Source of the DNA: Linderina pennispora
Taxonomy: Eukaryota; Kickxellomycota; Kickxellomycetes; Kickxellales; Kickxellaceae
Length of the DNA stretch: 64,000 nucleotides
Direction of reading: 5' to 3'
Assembly (NCBI RefSeq): GCF_002104995.1
Contig: NW_024468277.1
Coordinates: 1 to 64,000, forward strand
Shown here: one piece after another, positions 32,844 through 44,400 of the stretch
How the letters are laid out: every line of letters starts with the position of its first letter
Position numbering within the stretch: the stretch's first letter is position 1
The notes under the pieces: model-generated
The model's database searches: none
Told to the model about the DNA's origin: nothing
What the model saw: only the letters and a program-made list of their open reading frames with translations
Program-made: the position numbers and the translations under genes

Positions 32844-34106
32844 TTTGGAATAGCATTCAAAGAGATAGGGATAGTGTGAATAATTAAGGTAAAACTGAAG
32901 GTAATTTCCCTATCTATGTGACATTAAGATCCACAAATATGCATACCGTTATGTATGAGCAGTGCTATCTGGGTATACATGTGACAATATACGTTTGTAC
33001 GGCCTACTCGATATTCAGAGGTCTGATGAACTGCTCCCAGCAGCTTTTCAGTGTTTTCCATATATTCAGTCCATTTCTCTATTGGCCATGAATGTTTGGG
33101 CTCTCTAAATTAGAAAATACGCAAGTAATTTGTAGCTGCCTTTACCGTGGATACAAGAATGCACCTTATCAGCGACTATCATCATTGAAACCAAGGCAAC
33201 TTTTTGGTGAATATTTTAAATCAAAAGCTGACTAGTGGAAATACGATAGGTATTTATGATATTGTAAATAGCTAGTGAAGAAATGCCTATTCCTATTTAC
33301 ATGCTTTTCGACCACCAAAGCTCCTAGATCTCATATCTTAGTGGCTGTGTAAATTTCCAAGAAGATAGCGTGTGTGGTTTCATCATCTCTATCTTGTTCT
33401 CACTATTCCCTATGCAGTATGCACTGGGAGACAAGAGGTGGCAAGAGTGCCGTGTTGTATTAGAGCACATGCACAGTCCACTTGTATAGTTTGCAGAAAT
33501 GTCTGAAACCATATGCTGCATATCCCAGCACTGTTTATACATCCAACAGCTTGTTTCATTTAAAGAGCCCAGAGTACTGTGTTGTATTCGCGCAAAATAG
33601 CGGTGCAGTTTTATTTTTGGAATACCACCTATGTGCTTCATTTGGTAAAGCAGGGTTTTTTGTCCAACCAATAACGCCATCATACATAGGAGCCAATATC
33701 AAGAGAAATGTGCAACACACTTCAAAAAGTGAAAGTGGGATTACTGTTTTTGATGTCCGAGATTACATGCAGTATGTGCTATGTTCTGCCATAGTGCACC
33801 TTTACTCGTCCACCGAATTTTATGGATTTTAGTCCTCTATCTGTTGTAGGAAACAGTGACTGGGCACATCTACTAGTCAAGAATGAAAATACACCCAGTT
33901 CAAATGACACTTATTATGACAGTTGTATCGTGTGCGTTCAGGACTGACATGCCCTTACATAATACGTCTCCTATGATAGCAGCCATGTTGTTGGCTCACG
34001 ATGCGCTGATACTGCGCAGGTGCTTTTGAAGGCTGTATCAGGATGTTGGTCGATTGGTGATAAGTACAAGGTGGTAGGAACTGAAAAAGGAATATTGTTG
34101 CAAGAT
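32844..34106. other. AT-rich intergenic region
   Basis: No gene, tRNA or clear repeat. Two overlapping short frames near 33324-33832 lie on opposite strands and have no recognisable content. The region is more AT-rich than the flanking genes, as expected for decayed accessory sequence. Confidence 0.4.
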
Positions 34107-35501
34107 TTATACCGAAAGCTCGCTCGAGGTAGACACAGTGTCGTCTTCGGAGTCTGCTTTAGAGTTGTCAGACAGAGCGCCAGGCAGCGGCGGCGGTATG
34201 CTTTTGGTCAGGAATGGTGTCCATCGCAGCTTCTCAGAGTCTATCCGGCGCGGATTCTTTTGCTGAGCCCTACCAACGTACTCCTCCAGCTTCGCCACAT
34301 CCGCGACGATCGTATAGGCGCCCGACGATCCAGGGGCGCGCTGCAGCATGCCGTCAGTCTGCAGGGTGCTAACAATGTCATCGGGCGTCATCCCGGTCCG
34401 CTGGCTGATGTTGGCGATCGAGATTGCCCCTGACTCTGGTAAGGAGTCGGGGTCAAGCAGTATCTCATAGACTGCACGGCGCCAGTAGCTGCGGTAACTG
34501 AGCAGCCCGAAATCCGACAGCGGCTTCTCGGGAGACCCCGGCACGCCCTCCTTTTTAGACAGCAGGTAGCTGAATTCGATCATCAGCTTTCCGTAGCCCT
34601 CGCGCTGCTTGGATGGCAAGATCATGATGCATGAGAGGTTGTAGCCCTGTGCCGACCGCTTCTCTTTGGAGTAGTACCCAGCAAAGTGGTACCCGAACTG
34701 GTCGTACTCGCACAGGATATAGAACAGAAACGGCTCGACGTCATAGTACAGCGTCTTTGTGTCTAGGAACATCTTGCCAATCAGGCACAGGTTCTGGCAG
34801 TATATCTTGTTTTTGCGCCCGTCGACCTCAAACACCGACAGGTTGCCGTCGCGGTAGATTTCGTCGCCTGGCGGATGTCGCAACGGACACTTCAAGCAGT
34901 GTCGCTTGTACGTGTACTCGCTCTTGATATATTTCAGGCAGAATTCGCATATGTACAGCAGCGAGTGGCGGCTGTACTCCTCGGGATATGGCGAAATATA
35001 CCACGAGTCGATTTCATACCCACCTATGCGGATCTTCTTCACTTGGTAGCCAACACCTGAGCCTACACTAGGCGTCGATGGCGTACTGGGGTCAACAATG
35101 GGCTGAACCCCGGTCTCGCCTGCCTCGACGAGCCCAGCTTTTGTCTGTGCCTCCTCATAAGCCAGCCGATCCTCGTCCTTTGGGATAAACCGCCCGGTAT
35201 CTGCAGCGTGTGCGTCGAGGCGGTTGGAGAAGAACACACGTGCATCTGGGTCGAGTGGCGGTTGCGGCTTAGGCTTGCGCTTTACGTAGGGGCGACGCCG
35301 CTTGGGCGCTCCCTCGTCGTCCGTCCCGTGGCTGCCCGCTTCAACGGCCGCCTTGGGCGGTCTCCCGAGTCGCCGCCCAGGCGCGCGCGCTGCGCTGGAC
35401 GGGGGCCGGCCGCGGCTTCGACTGCCCCGAGGTCGCCCGCGCGGGGCTCGCGGCGGCGACGCTATTGTTGTTTGCTTGTCGGTCTGCAGCGCCTTTGTCA
35501 T
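34107..35501 (-). CDS. MYST-family histone acetyltransferase (Sas3/Mst2-like)
   Basis: 464 residues from ATG 35501. The N-terminal tail is Arg/Pro/Gly-rich with AT-hook-like GRPRG, RGRPP and GRPPK motifs (residues 21-50). No chromodomain is seen, which favours the Sas3/Mst2 (NuA3-type, H3K14/K23) branch over Esa1/Tip60. The MYST domain starts near residue 152. Its C2HC zinc finger uses C185, C188, H201 and C205. The autoacetylated lysine is K249 in LDTKTLYYDVEPF, the catalytic cysteine C291 in LSCIMILP, the acetyl-CoA loop QREGYGK (299-305), and the catalytic glutamate E325 in PEKPLSD. The C-terminus is acidic/serine-rich. Single exon, intact. Confidence 0.88.
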   Translation of the reverse strand: MTKALQTDKQTTIASPPRAPRGRPRGSRSRGRPPSSAARAPGRRLGRPPKAAVEAGSHGTDDEGAPKRRRPYVKRKPKPQPPLDPDARVFFSNRLDAHAADTGRFIPKDEDRLAYEEAQTKAGLVEAGETGVQPIVDPSTPSTPSVGSGVGYQVKKIRIGGYEIDSWYISPYPEEYSRHSLLYICEFCLKYIKSEYTYKRHCLKCPLRHPPGDEIYRDGNLSVFEVDGRKNKIYCQNLCLIGKMFLDTKTLYYDVEPFLFYILCEYDQFGYHFAGYYSKEKRSAQGYNLSCIMILPSKQREGYGKLMIEFSYLLSKKEGVPGSPEKPLSDFGLLSYRSYWRRAVYEILLDPDSLPESGAISIANISQRTGMTPDDIVSTLQTDGMLQRAPGSSGAYTIVADVAKLEEYVGRAQQKNPRRIDSEKLRWTPFLTKSIPPPLPGALSDNSKADSEDDTVSTSSELSV

Positions 35502-35792
35502 TTGGCCTGGTGTCGAGCTGGGGAATGGTGTTCTAGAGGCAGATTCGTACTCCTGCGCGTACGACCAGGTGCATTAATAGCCGTGGATTCGAGAGGCAGA
35601 AAAACAGCGCGACTAGTACTCGCGTAGGAAACGGACAAAGAGCAGAGCATGCAGCAAGCAAGAGGCGAGAAAGAGCTGCTTGTGTTCTTGCAGGCACACC
35701 GAGTGGGACTTGAGCTTTTTTCTTCCTTGGTCAACACCGCGTTGGAAAAAAGTGTACAAAAATTTTTATTGGCTGCTGCGAAATAATTTTCC

Positions 35793-36074
35793 TCAAGAGC
35801 GCGAGGGCGGCGACACCAGAATGACGCCGTCGCCGCGGACGAACAGCATGGGCACCTTGCGGTTGACGGTCCGTACTGTCGATGCCGCCGACTCGTCGCT
35901 GACCTCGGCAATTGTGATGGTCTCCTCGACCTCGCCCAGCACCATGTTCAGGTGCTGGTCGTATGCATGCAGCCGCCCACGCAATTCCCGGTCGCCACGG
36001 AGTTTGACGTAAATGCGCTCGTCCAGGCTCAGCCGAACCAGGTCCAGGGGCTCCTCGATGCTCGTGTCCGCCAT
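35793..36074 (-). CDS. LSM3: U6 snRNA-associated Sm-like protein LSm3
   Basis: 93 residues from ATG 36074. The Sm1 motif ([31 protein letters not shown]) and Sm2 motif ([15 protein letters not shown]) are both complete. LSm3 belongs to the LSm2-8 ring on U6 snRNA in the nucleus and to the LSm1-7 ring in cytoplasmic mRNA decapping. Length equals that of orthologues. The 396-bp divergent interval to the next gene carries a TATAAAT near 36190. Confidence 0.93.
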   Translation of the reverse strand: MADTSIEEPLDLVRLSLDERIYVKLRGDRELRGRLHAYDQHLNMVLGEVEETITIAEVSDESAASTVRTVNRKVPMLFVRGDGVILVSPPSRS

Positions 36075-36470
36075 GCTGCTGTCTGCGAAACTGGATTGTA
36101 ATGCTGGGTTATCGTGAAATTAGCAGCGAAACTGGAGTAGAAAAAGGCAGGCTAGAGTACGAGAGCCGCTTGCGTGCTGTTGTGATCACGCTATAAATCC
36201 ATTTGCCTTGGGCCGATCAAGCCCCTGCGCTCGGTTCGGCGGCGAACAGTATAGAGTGTCTGCGCCAGTCAATTGGTACCGGGCTGGGCCAGCAGCATGG
36301 CCCATGTGAAGGCACCGCATGCGATACTGTCCCTGGAGTATGTGGGTGCTGCATGCCATTACTTATCACTGCCCATTCCCATATCAGCGCAGCTGGTAAC
36401 GCCAGACTTGCCACATCATGCCATCTGTTGTCACTGCCGCCAAATATGCAGCATAAACTCTAGCTATACC
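36075..36470. promoter_or_regulatory. Divergent promoter between LSM3 and the next gene
   Basis: 396 bp with GCTATAAATCC near 36188. An upstream in-frame, non-ATG extension of the rightward gene exists but does not look coding. Confidence 0.35.
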
Positions 36471-37676
36471 ATGGGAACCCTTAGTGCACAGATAGCGCAT
36501 ATAATCCTTGCTGGCGAACAGTCGATTATCGAGACAGCCGCATCGTGGACTCCAAAGTATCTGACAGAGACGCTTATCCCCTGGTCGCAACACGTCGATC
36601 TCCTGTGGCCGACAATAGATGAGCCCCATGTGCGCAGCAAGGTTCTGAATCAGGTCGTGTATCTGGTGCGCTCACACAACCCAGAAGTGTCAAAAGAGTA
36701 CCTGTTGCAAACATACCTGAACCCCAGCCTCGACACGCCCTGCGAGAAGGAGATACTGTCCAGAATAATTGCCAACCAGTTCACCCCACATAGCGTTCGA
36801 ATCGCAGCATTGCAGCATTACCCTGGCGCCATCGGATCCGACAGCGGCAATAACAAAACCGTAGCGTCTTTAGCTAGGGACATCTCAAGGCAATTAGAAT
36901 CAGCCAGGGAGCAGAGCGCCCTGTCGATGCTAAGCACGACGATTGCGTCCGGGCTACTCGAGCAGCAGAGCACATCAGTCAGCAAGGGCGACATGGTTTC
37001 GGCTGAGCGACTCAAAATAGAGGTCAATTATCTGACAGGATCTGGCGAGCAAAAGGCGCTGGCACTTGGAGAGGCGCTGTGCAGCCAGGCTTCGCATATG
37101 GATGATGGGAGTTGCGGTGTGTTGATCGGCCAACTCCTCCAAAAGACAGACCCGGACTCGTGTCTTGGTCAGTCAGTCAACATGGTTCTGGCGGCAGCAT
37201 TATCCAATACATCCAACGTCGATCTGACAGATGCGGTTGTAGCCGAGTTTACTAAGCACGTTCTGCTCCTACGAAACATCGATACCAAGCTATCGAAGCT
37301 GGTGCCCGCACATGCACACGCACTAGCCGCTCTTGCAGACACGCACAGCAAGTTCCGCTCAACATATATCATGCAGCTAGCCCAGCTGAACAAGCGGTGC
37401 CAGATCGCCATGCTACGCGACTATATCGTCTACCGCGGGGCAATATCGCCGCAATACGACCTTTATGCAGCGGATCCGCAGACGATAGAGAAGATGGTTG
37501 AAAAGTGGCAGTCGCTGTTTGTTCAGCCAAACTGTACCCAGCAGGTCAGAGAGGCGCTTGAGCGGGACAAGTCGCATTTCAGCATCTTGGTCCGCAACCC
37601 ACAGCCAGGCACAGACATGTCCATGTATGACAGCTTGGTAAGCTTTTGGAATGTTTTTTACAGTCAATTTGTCTAA
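36471..37676 (+). CDS. Unrecognised helical-repeat-like protein
   Basis: 401 residues from ATG 36471 (MGTLSAQIAHIILAGEQSI). The sequence is almost entirely predicted amphipathic helix, with no membrane span, signal peptide or low-complexity stretch. Examples are LWPTIDEPHVRSKVLNQVVY, RSHNPEVSKEYLLQTYLNP and HSVRIAALQHYPGAI. The pattern suggests an alpha-solenoid (HEAT/ARM-like) scaffold. An intact single-exon frame converging on the hexokinase-like gene (29 bp between stops). A subunit of a nuclear or trafficking complex would fit, but no family is recognised. Confidence 0.7.
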   Translation: MGTLSAQIAHIILAGEQSIIETAASWTPKYLTETLIPWSQHVDLLWPTIDEPHVRSKVLNQVVYLVRSHNPEVSKEYLLQTYLNPSLDTPCEKEILSRIIANQFTPHSVRIAALQHYPGAIGSDSGNNKTVASLARDISRQLESAREQSALSMLSTTIASGLLEQQSTSVSKGDMVSAERLKIEVNYLTGSGEQKALALGEALCSQASHMDDGSCGVLIGQLLQKTDPDSCLGQSVNMVLAAALSNTSNVDLTDAVVAEFTKHVLLLRNIDTKLSKLVPAHAHALAALADTHSKFRSTYIMQLAQLNKRCQIAMLRDYIVYRGAISPQYDLYAADPQTIEKMVEKWQSLFVQPNCTQQVREALERDKSHFSILVRNPQPGTDMSMYDSLVSFWNVFYSQFV

Positions 37677-37705
37677 TTCAAGATGGATATTTGAGCCATG
37701 GGCTC

Positions 37706-39100
37706 TTAATAGCAGACCGCATCAATAGCAGCACCGATCAGATCCGAGTCGCGGCGCTGCAGGCTGACCGTGGCCGTTGTGGCTGCCGACCGCTGAAGCT
37801 GCTCCTGCAGGGTTGCGATGGTGTGCTCGTAGACCTTGCGGTTCATGTCAAACAGCGCACCACTGAGAGCAATCGAGGCACAGTCCACATGGGCATTGCT
37901 CTTGAGGATCAGGGCAGCCAGCGCGGCACCCGACAGGCGCGAGGCGCGGGCGGCGACGATTTCGCAAAGAGCACGGACGATCTGGCGGTCGGCCAGCGAG
38001 GTCTCGATGCCAAACTCAGCAGCAATAATGCCGTCGACATGCTCCAGGTCCCTGGTCTCGTCGTCCATGATGCTGCCAATATAGGCAGTGTGGAACGAGT
38101 ATTCTGTGCTGATCTCCTTGACCGGGCAGTTGACCGAGAACAGCAAATGCTTGTCAATAAAGTCAGTGATCAGATTGCGCACAATCTCACCCAGATACTG
38201 GCTAGCAACCAGCTTCTCGAACGAACGCAGACCGGGGTTGCGCGACTCGCGGTCGATGCGGCGGTCCCACATGGTTTGCGGCAGAACGCCAGAGGAGGAG
38301 CCAAACCGGCCAAGCTCAGTGTTAATGGCAACCTTGGCATTCCTGGTCACACCCGCAGACGAGAACGTCTCGACATTGCTGACAGGCTCGTAGTACGCAG
38401 CATTGACGCCATTGTTGAACGAGGCAGCCACGCGAGTGGTCTTGTCAGCAAACTGGGCAGCAACCAGGGCGCTGACAGTGTTGTTGGTGACCGAGGTGAC
38501 CTGCACCGGCAGATGGTGGCGGATGACTACGTCCTGCAGCAACTGTGTGATATCGGCACCGTCAAGGTCAATCGAGTCCTCCTTGGTCGACTCGCACACG
38601 CCGCAGTTGCTCACTGGGAAGCCAATGGTGAAACCAAGAGGCAGAGGCGACTCGACGGCAATCTCATCAAGGTGGTAGTTGTGGAGGAACTCACGGATGC
38701 TGTAGGCAACATGCTCAAATAGACTGTCGACCGAGGCCATGCACTGGGTAGGTGTGATGAAGATCTGGGTCTTGGTGTCGGCAATCGACGAATCGGCGTT
38801 GAATGTCACAGAGTTCAGACGCACGCGCTTGCCGGAAGACTCGATGGCCATGCTGAGGGCAGTGCCCGTCGGGGTCTTCTGGGAGTTGACGAGCGACGGC
38901 GACATGTACAGCTCGCACTGCTCGTTGGTCTTGAGGCCGCGGGCAAGCTCAGACTCGAGCTTGGTGATGATGGTCGAGAGCTGGTCGTCGGATACGTGGA
39001 ATGAGCCAGCGATCTGGGTCAGGAACTCTTGCTGCTTGGCAGACAGAGCATAGAGAGAAAGGGCAGAGACCGAAGACTGCATTTTTGGGTTCGAGATCAT
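37706..39100 (-). CDS. Hexokinase-like protein lacking catalytic motifs (probable non-catalytic hexokinase)
   Basis: 464 residues from ATG 39100 (alternative ATG 39082). The hexokinase fold is clear: N-terminal helical region, LPLGFTIGFPVS (153-164), NNGVNAAYYEP (229-239), AINTELGRFG (258-267), and GLRSFEKLVASQYLGEIVR. The motifs needed for catalysis are altered. The phosphate-1 loop DLGGTNFR is replaced by a non-glycine sequence around residues 80-95, and the catalytic Asp of the INDTVGT motif is Asn207 (VTNNTVSAL). Filamentous fungi have comparable atypical hexokinases (Aspergillus HxkC/XprF, HxkD) with regulatory roles. The frame is intact, so this is divergence and not decay. TATAAAAG lies about 165 bp upstream. 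Confidence 0.82.
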   Translation of the reverse strand: MISNPKMQSSVSALSLYALSAKQQEFLTQIAGSFHVSDDQLSTIITKLESELARGLKTNEQCELYMSPSLVNSQKTPTGTALSMAIESSGKRVRLNSVTFNADSSIADTKTQIFITPTQCMASVDSLFEHVAYSIREFLHNYHLDEIAVESPLPLGFTIGFPVSNCGVCESTKEDSIDLDGADITQLLQDVVIRHHLPVQVTSVTNNTVSALVAAQFADKTTRVAASFNNGVNAAYYEPVSNVETFSSAGVTRNAKVAINTELGRFGSSSGVLPQTMWDRRIDRESRNPGLRSFEKLVASQYLGEIVRNLITDFIDKHLLFSVNCPVKEISTEYSFHTAYIGSIMDDETRDLEHVDGIIAAEFGIETSLADRQIVRALCEIVAARASRLSGAALAALILKSNAHVDCASIALSGALFDMNRKVYEHTIATLQEQLQRSAATTATVSLQRRDSDLIGAAIDAVCY

Positions 39101-40151
39101 GAAGATTAGAAAGATATTTTGAGAGTAAGGCTATAGACAAGGACCACTTGGTTTGTGATTCGTGGAGATTGAGAATGCAGAGTAGTGAGCGTATTGACAG
39201 ATACTGGTTTGGTTTGGATGTCTGAGTGAATGTTGGAAGCAACGACACGGCCGCGTGCTGGTCCTTTTATAGCGTGGTGGCTGTCTACTGCCCACGCAGG
39301 ACTGTTTTCCTGCGGACACTGTAGCCCTGCGTGTCCAATGCCGACATCGTCGTGCGCGTAGCGAGTGGGTAATATCGCTTATCGATGGCGTCTGCGATAG
39401 CAGCCTGGGGCGGGGGTATTGGGGGCGATGGGGCAGGGGAAGCGCTATTTCGGGATAAAGGGTAGAGTCAATTACCCAATGTGGCAAGTTCGGAGTAAAC
39501 AGAGCAATAGAAACGTTGCCTGTCTGTTCGCTCGTTTGGCCCCTTGCATTCCAGAACTCGCCTTCTCCCTTCCCCAAATCTGCGGGTATCGATTGCATCG
39601 CCTCGGGCTATTACGCGGACGGCTCTCCTCAATAGTCCACCAAGGCCATTGGACAGTAGTCGCCGCACATTGCGACAGTTATTATTGTAATATTTTGAAA
39701 CACAGCGTTGTATGGATGGGAGCCCGTTCCTGAAAATAAAGTTTGCTTGCTCCGCAAAAGCTAGACCTGGTAGCCCAAAGCTGGAGTTCAAAGTGGCAAT
39801 TCACAGTGGAGCACGGAGTTTATGACCCACACAGCAGCCCACTGCTGCCAGCTCTTCTTGCACGCTTCTGCCCCCAGTTAGTACCACCCGCTGCCCGCAG
39901 TTTTGGCCCGGCACCAATGTGCGAGCTGAGGACACGGAAATTAGGATTTTTGGGGAGTAGCAGCAAGCTTGTGCACGCATATATCCGCTTATATCCTTTG
40001 CATCCCTAGGTTTTGCACAGATCACAACAGTACTGCTGGCTGCACCCTCCTCATGCATGTCGTGTTGGTATCGCACATGCAGGACTGTGTCTATCGCAAT
40101 ACGCCCCGCTTTATTAACCACGCAATAGATTACATCGATGGCATACCCGCG
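39101..40151. other. Intergenic region
   Basis: About 1 kb containing the hexokinase-like promoter and the 3' flank of the hydrolase. No gene or RNA gene is recognised; short frames on both strands are unconvincing. Confidence 0.45.
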
Positions 40152-41093
40152 TCACAGCTTCGGGATGGAGCCAAGCTTCATGGCGAATTTATCCAGCGAT
40201 CTGATGCAATGTGCAGCAGTCAGATCCGGGTCCTCATGGAGTAAAAGGTGGCCCCGGCCTTGTGCCACAAAATGCTCGCAGTCCGGCATCGGCGCGATCA
40301 GGTCGCGGATAAACTCTGTAGTCACCTTGTCCGACTCGGATCCAGTTAGGTACACGCACGGACACTGGATTCGCCACAGATTCCGACCGATAAACGGGGC
40401 ACCGTAGGCGGTAGCAGCAAAGCCATCGGCCTCAGGACCTGGCAAGCACTTGAGCATGGACTGGCCATCCCCATGTATGAGGCCATGCTGAATGAACAGC
40501 CCAAGCATGCGCTTATTCCATGACTCTGTAAAGGGATGGTTTTCGAAATGGGCGTGCGCGCCCTCCATCGATTTCCACTGGAACCGCCGCTTGCGCACCA
40601 CGGCAGCCAGTGACTCGCTCTGCTCTGGGGTGATTTCGGTCGGAGTCGCAGGCTCAACAAGGAAAAGACCAGCAAAGGTCAATGGCGACATAATCTCAGC
40701 CAGCTGCAAGTTCGCCGCTCCCCACGAATGGCCGATGCCAACCAGGTTCTTTCTGACGCCGAGCTGCCGCACAACTGCCAGGATGTCGCGTGCATAGTCG
40801 AACCACCGGGCATGGAGCGGTCCGCCGGGCATATCAGGGTTCAATGCAGCACTGTCGCCCTGGTTCCACCAGTCCATGGCGATTGCGCGGGTTACATGCC
40901 AGGAGCGCGTCGCCTGTGCGGAAAATATCTGCTCAAGAACCGGCTCCCACAGCTCCTTGTGGAATCCATTCGCGTGCGTCAGGAGCAGGGTGATTCCATG
41001 ACCAGTCGTGTCGGGAGCTGTGCTCTGGTAGACGTTGGCAGCGATTTTCTGGCCGGCACGTGCGCCATCGAATATGTGTCTAGTGTGCTTCAT
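40152..41093 (-). CDS. Alpha/beta hydrolase of the Lpx1 type with a C-terminal PTS1-like signal
   Basis: 313 residues from ATG 41093. Canonical alpha/beta hydrolase features are the oxyanion stretch LLLTHANGFHKELWEP (36-51), nucleophile elbow GHSWG (121-125, Ser123), and the late His in GRGHLLLHEDP. The last three residues are PKL, a permitted variant of the SKL-type peroxisomal signal. Yeast Lpx1, a matrix lipase/epoxide hydrolase-like protein, ends QKL. Peroxisomal lipase or esterase is therefore inferred. TATAAAC lies about 145 bp upstream. Single exon, intact. Confidence 0.78.
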   Translation of the reverse strand: MKHTRHIFDGARAGQKIAANVYQSTAPDTTGHGITLLLTHANGFHKELWEPVLEQIFSAQATRSWHVTRAIAMDWWNQGDSAALNPDMPGGPLHARWFDYARDILAVVRQLGVRKNLVGIGHSWGAANLQLAEIMSPLTFAGLFLVEPATPTEITPEQSESLAAVVRKRRFQWKSMEGAHAHFENHPFTESWNKRMLGLFIQHGLIHGDGQSMLKCLPGPEADGFAATAYGAPFIGRNLWRIQCPCVYLTGSESDKVTTEFIRDLIAPMPDCEHFVAQGRGHLLLHEDPDLTAAHCIRSLDKFAMKLGSIPKL

Positions 41094-41421
41094 TGGGTCT
41101 ACTGGCCATGAAAAGAGAGTGCAGGGAAAACGTAAGGATGTGGGAGCAAGATGCAGCTCCAGGAATAGACAGATTTATTGCAGGCTGCTGACGGACTGGC
41201 TTTGCTGGTGCACAGACATTTTCACGCGCGCGTGCATGTTTATAGACGGTCAATTCCCGCGGATCGGTCACCAGCCCGGATCCGGGCTGATCAAGCACCC
41301 CACATCGACTCGAGTCTGAGACTGCACCGAGCCTAGAAAAGTCAACTGTATTTCATACCAACCCCACTTTAGGCATGTGACGCCATGTGAAGTCAATGCA
41401 CAAGGCCACAGGCGACTCTAC

Positions 41422-44400
41422 TCAAGCAGGGTTGAACTCGTAGTAGCGCGGGCACTTTTTGTTGGTCTTCATATGTCCAAGCTCGCCGCAATTGCCACAC
41501 CGCCTGATCACCTCCTTCTTGGGCTTGTTTGGCTGTGGCAGCGAGAAGGTAGTCATGTGGCTCTTCTCATGGGCTCTCGCATCCTCCATTCGGCGCTCGC
41601 GCGCCCGCCTCAGCCTCGCCAGATGCGCGCGGGTCTCGCCAGCCAAGTCCACAGCCACACCTGTGCCGCCATTGAACAAGTCGTCAGCGTCAAACTGGGT
41701 CTCGCGGTCGTGGGCGGCATTCTCGATGATTCGCCGCTGGCGCAGATACGCCTGGATCACTGCCGAGTCCTTGATCACCTCGGTGCGCCACATCAGCTCG
41801 CCCGTATACGGCGACTTGACTGCGCGGCGGATGGTCAGGCTCTTGCGGTTCGGCTGCACAAAGTTGGCATGCGAGGCCGTCTGCGAGCCGCCCAGCGCGT
41901 GGGCGAGCTTCAGGCTGACGTCCATGGCGCTGCCCGGCACCATGCGCGATGGCATCACCGACGACACATCCTGGCCGTAGGCCGAGTCGCCAAACATGTC
42001 GTTGATTTCAGGCACAATGGTGTTCTCGTCCTTGTATGCGTCGCGCTGGAGCCTGGGCGGCGGCTGCAGGCTCGACAGCTCCGCAAACTGGGTCTTCCAG
42101 ATCCGCATAATCTCCTCCTTGTAAATCTGCTGCTGCTCGGCCACATTATACCGGTGGGCACTCTTGGGCCGCGCCTCAATCTCGGCCAGCTTCTCCTGCA
42201 CACTCTCGCCAGCCCGCAGGAAAATGTCCTTCATGGAGACCCGCACAAAGCTGAAGCCATCGCCCTTGCCTGTCGGATCGCCCTCACCGTACAGCTTCAG
42301 CATGGCCTTGCCCTGCGTCGCGTTTATGAAGTTGCGTGTCAGATTCCATGGCGCCAGCAGCTCCTCAATCGAAAGCTTCGACTCGCCGCCCTCGTCATCT
42401 TCCTCTTCCTCGCCCAGTTTTCCGGCATCGTGCAGCTGCTGCTGGCCGACGCGCATGCTCTCAAACACACACAGCATCTCGGGCGTCAGCATCTTGCGCA
42501 GATTCTCTTCGTCAGGAATCGGCATGTTGTGCTTGGGCCGCCAGTACCCGGCGCCCAGCCCCTTGCGCTGGTACTCGCAAAACTCCTTCAGCCGCTGGCG
42601 GATCTGCAGGTCGCTGTATTCTGGGAACAGGCGCGCCAGCTTGCCCATCTGCAGCAGGTGGTACTGGTTGCGGTTCATCAGCCGATACGCGGCCACCTGC
42701 AGCCGATGCTTGATTGTGGTGGTGACCTTGCGTGAATGCGGCGCCGGAACTTCCTGCAGCGGGTACGTTTGGCCAACTAAGTACTGGTACTGGATGCCAC
42801 GCACGTACCACCGCGACTCGCCCTTGGACACGTGCTTGACAACCAGAAAGTCGGTCGGCCGCACCTTGTGCGAAAACAGCGGTGCACGGAACATGTTGTT
42901 GTATAGCGCTGGAATGACCTGCCCGGGCTCGACATTGCCAAAGTTCAGGAACGGCGACACATCCGCCACATCGAGGATAAACAGCTCGCCAAGGTCAACC
43001 TTGGGGAATGACTTGTCGTTCATCCCGCGCTTGCGGTAATAGTTGACAAACACGCTGCCCATGCCGACGTTTGACAGCACCAGCGGGTACTCTTCCGAAT
43101 ACTCCACCAGCACGCAGTCGGCTGTATCCTTGAGCGTGATGTCCTTGGCCGCCCACGGGTTCTCCATCGAGTGCTTCTGCTTGCGCTTCTTGGCTGTCCG
43201 CACACGCGCAAACTGCACAGGCTTCTCGATCGGTGCCTGCAGGAATGGCCGGTGCCATGAGCGCAAGTCATTGCGTGCCAGCCGCATCTTGAAGTACGGC
43301 GGCTGCAGACGCAGGGCTGGCAGAGAGTGCGCAATGATCAGCTGTCCGAATGTCTGCCGCACACGATGCACCTTGCCCTCCTGCAGTGCCTCGTAAAAGT
43401 GGTCGTTCGACAGGTTGAACTGGTCCACACCCTCAAGCAGCCGCAGACGCTCGGCCTCGCGTGCATTTGACTCCTTGATGCTGTTGGCGTCCTCGAACAG
43501 CATGTGCGTGTCGTTCATGTTGATCTGCAGCTGCGAGCACGGCGCAAACGGCTCCTCTGGGTCCCAGATAATGTGCGACTCGTAGTCCTCGATCATGTTG
43601 TTCTTGGGCCGCAGCATGATTTCATTCACATCGACTGGATGCGGTACACCCGAAATATCCGGATCCTGCCAGATCACTTGCGACTCCCAGTCCTCCAGGT
43701 CCAGCGGATACGGCATTGTCTCAAACAGATGTGATGGCTGGTCAATGCTCTGTCGTGGTCCAGTTCTCTGCGACGTCACCTGTCCGGTTTCGCCGTCTAA
43801 CGTGACATACACCCGCGAGTTCTCATCTGCTGCAATTGACTGCGAAATGACCTGCCGCAGGAAATCCCGAGGCCGCTCCACAACACTATCTGCCACCAGT
43901 AGCTTGCGCGTGTCCAGAGCCGGGCGCTGCGGTACTATTAGCTGCTGCTGCTGCTCTGCGCTGGAGCTCGACGTTGGCCGTCGAGGCTTCTTGACATGTC
44001 TGATGATATGGCACCCAAACAGGTCGGTGAATTGCAGCGGGCCCGGTGCAATCCGCTTAACCACCCGGGGCACAACTGCCGGGGGCTGCTCCTTTGGCAG
44101 CTCAACAGATTCCGTTGACGAGGTATCCGCCAACACAGGCAGCTCTGGTGTTTGCTCCCTCTTCTCGTCGACGTCCTTATCCTCGCCCCTTTCGCCTGTG
44201 CTCTGCGCTGGTGGATTGGCGGGTGAGTCAAACAGATCCTCCAGGCTCTCTGCGTCGCTCTCCATCGCACCGTTGCCTTGTGCATCCCCCTCCTCTGAAT
44301 CGTAGTCATCGTCGACCTCTGCCCTGGCCACTGTCGCCTGAGGCCGCACACTCAGTGGTATCTGTGATGGCAGCATGTTTGCCCGCCATTTTTTGGGCAC

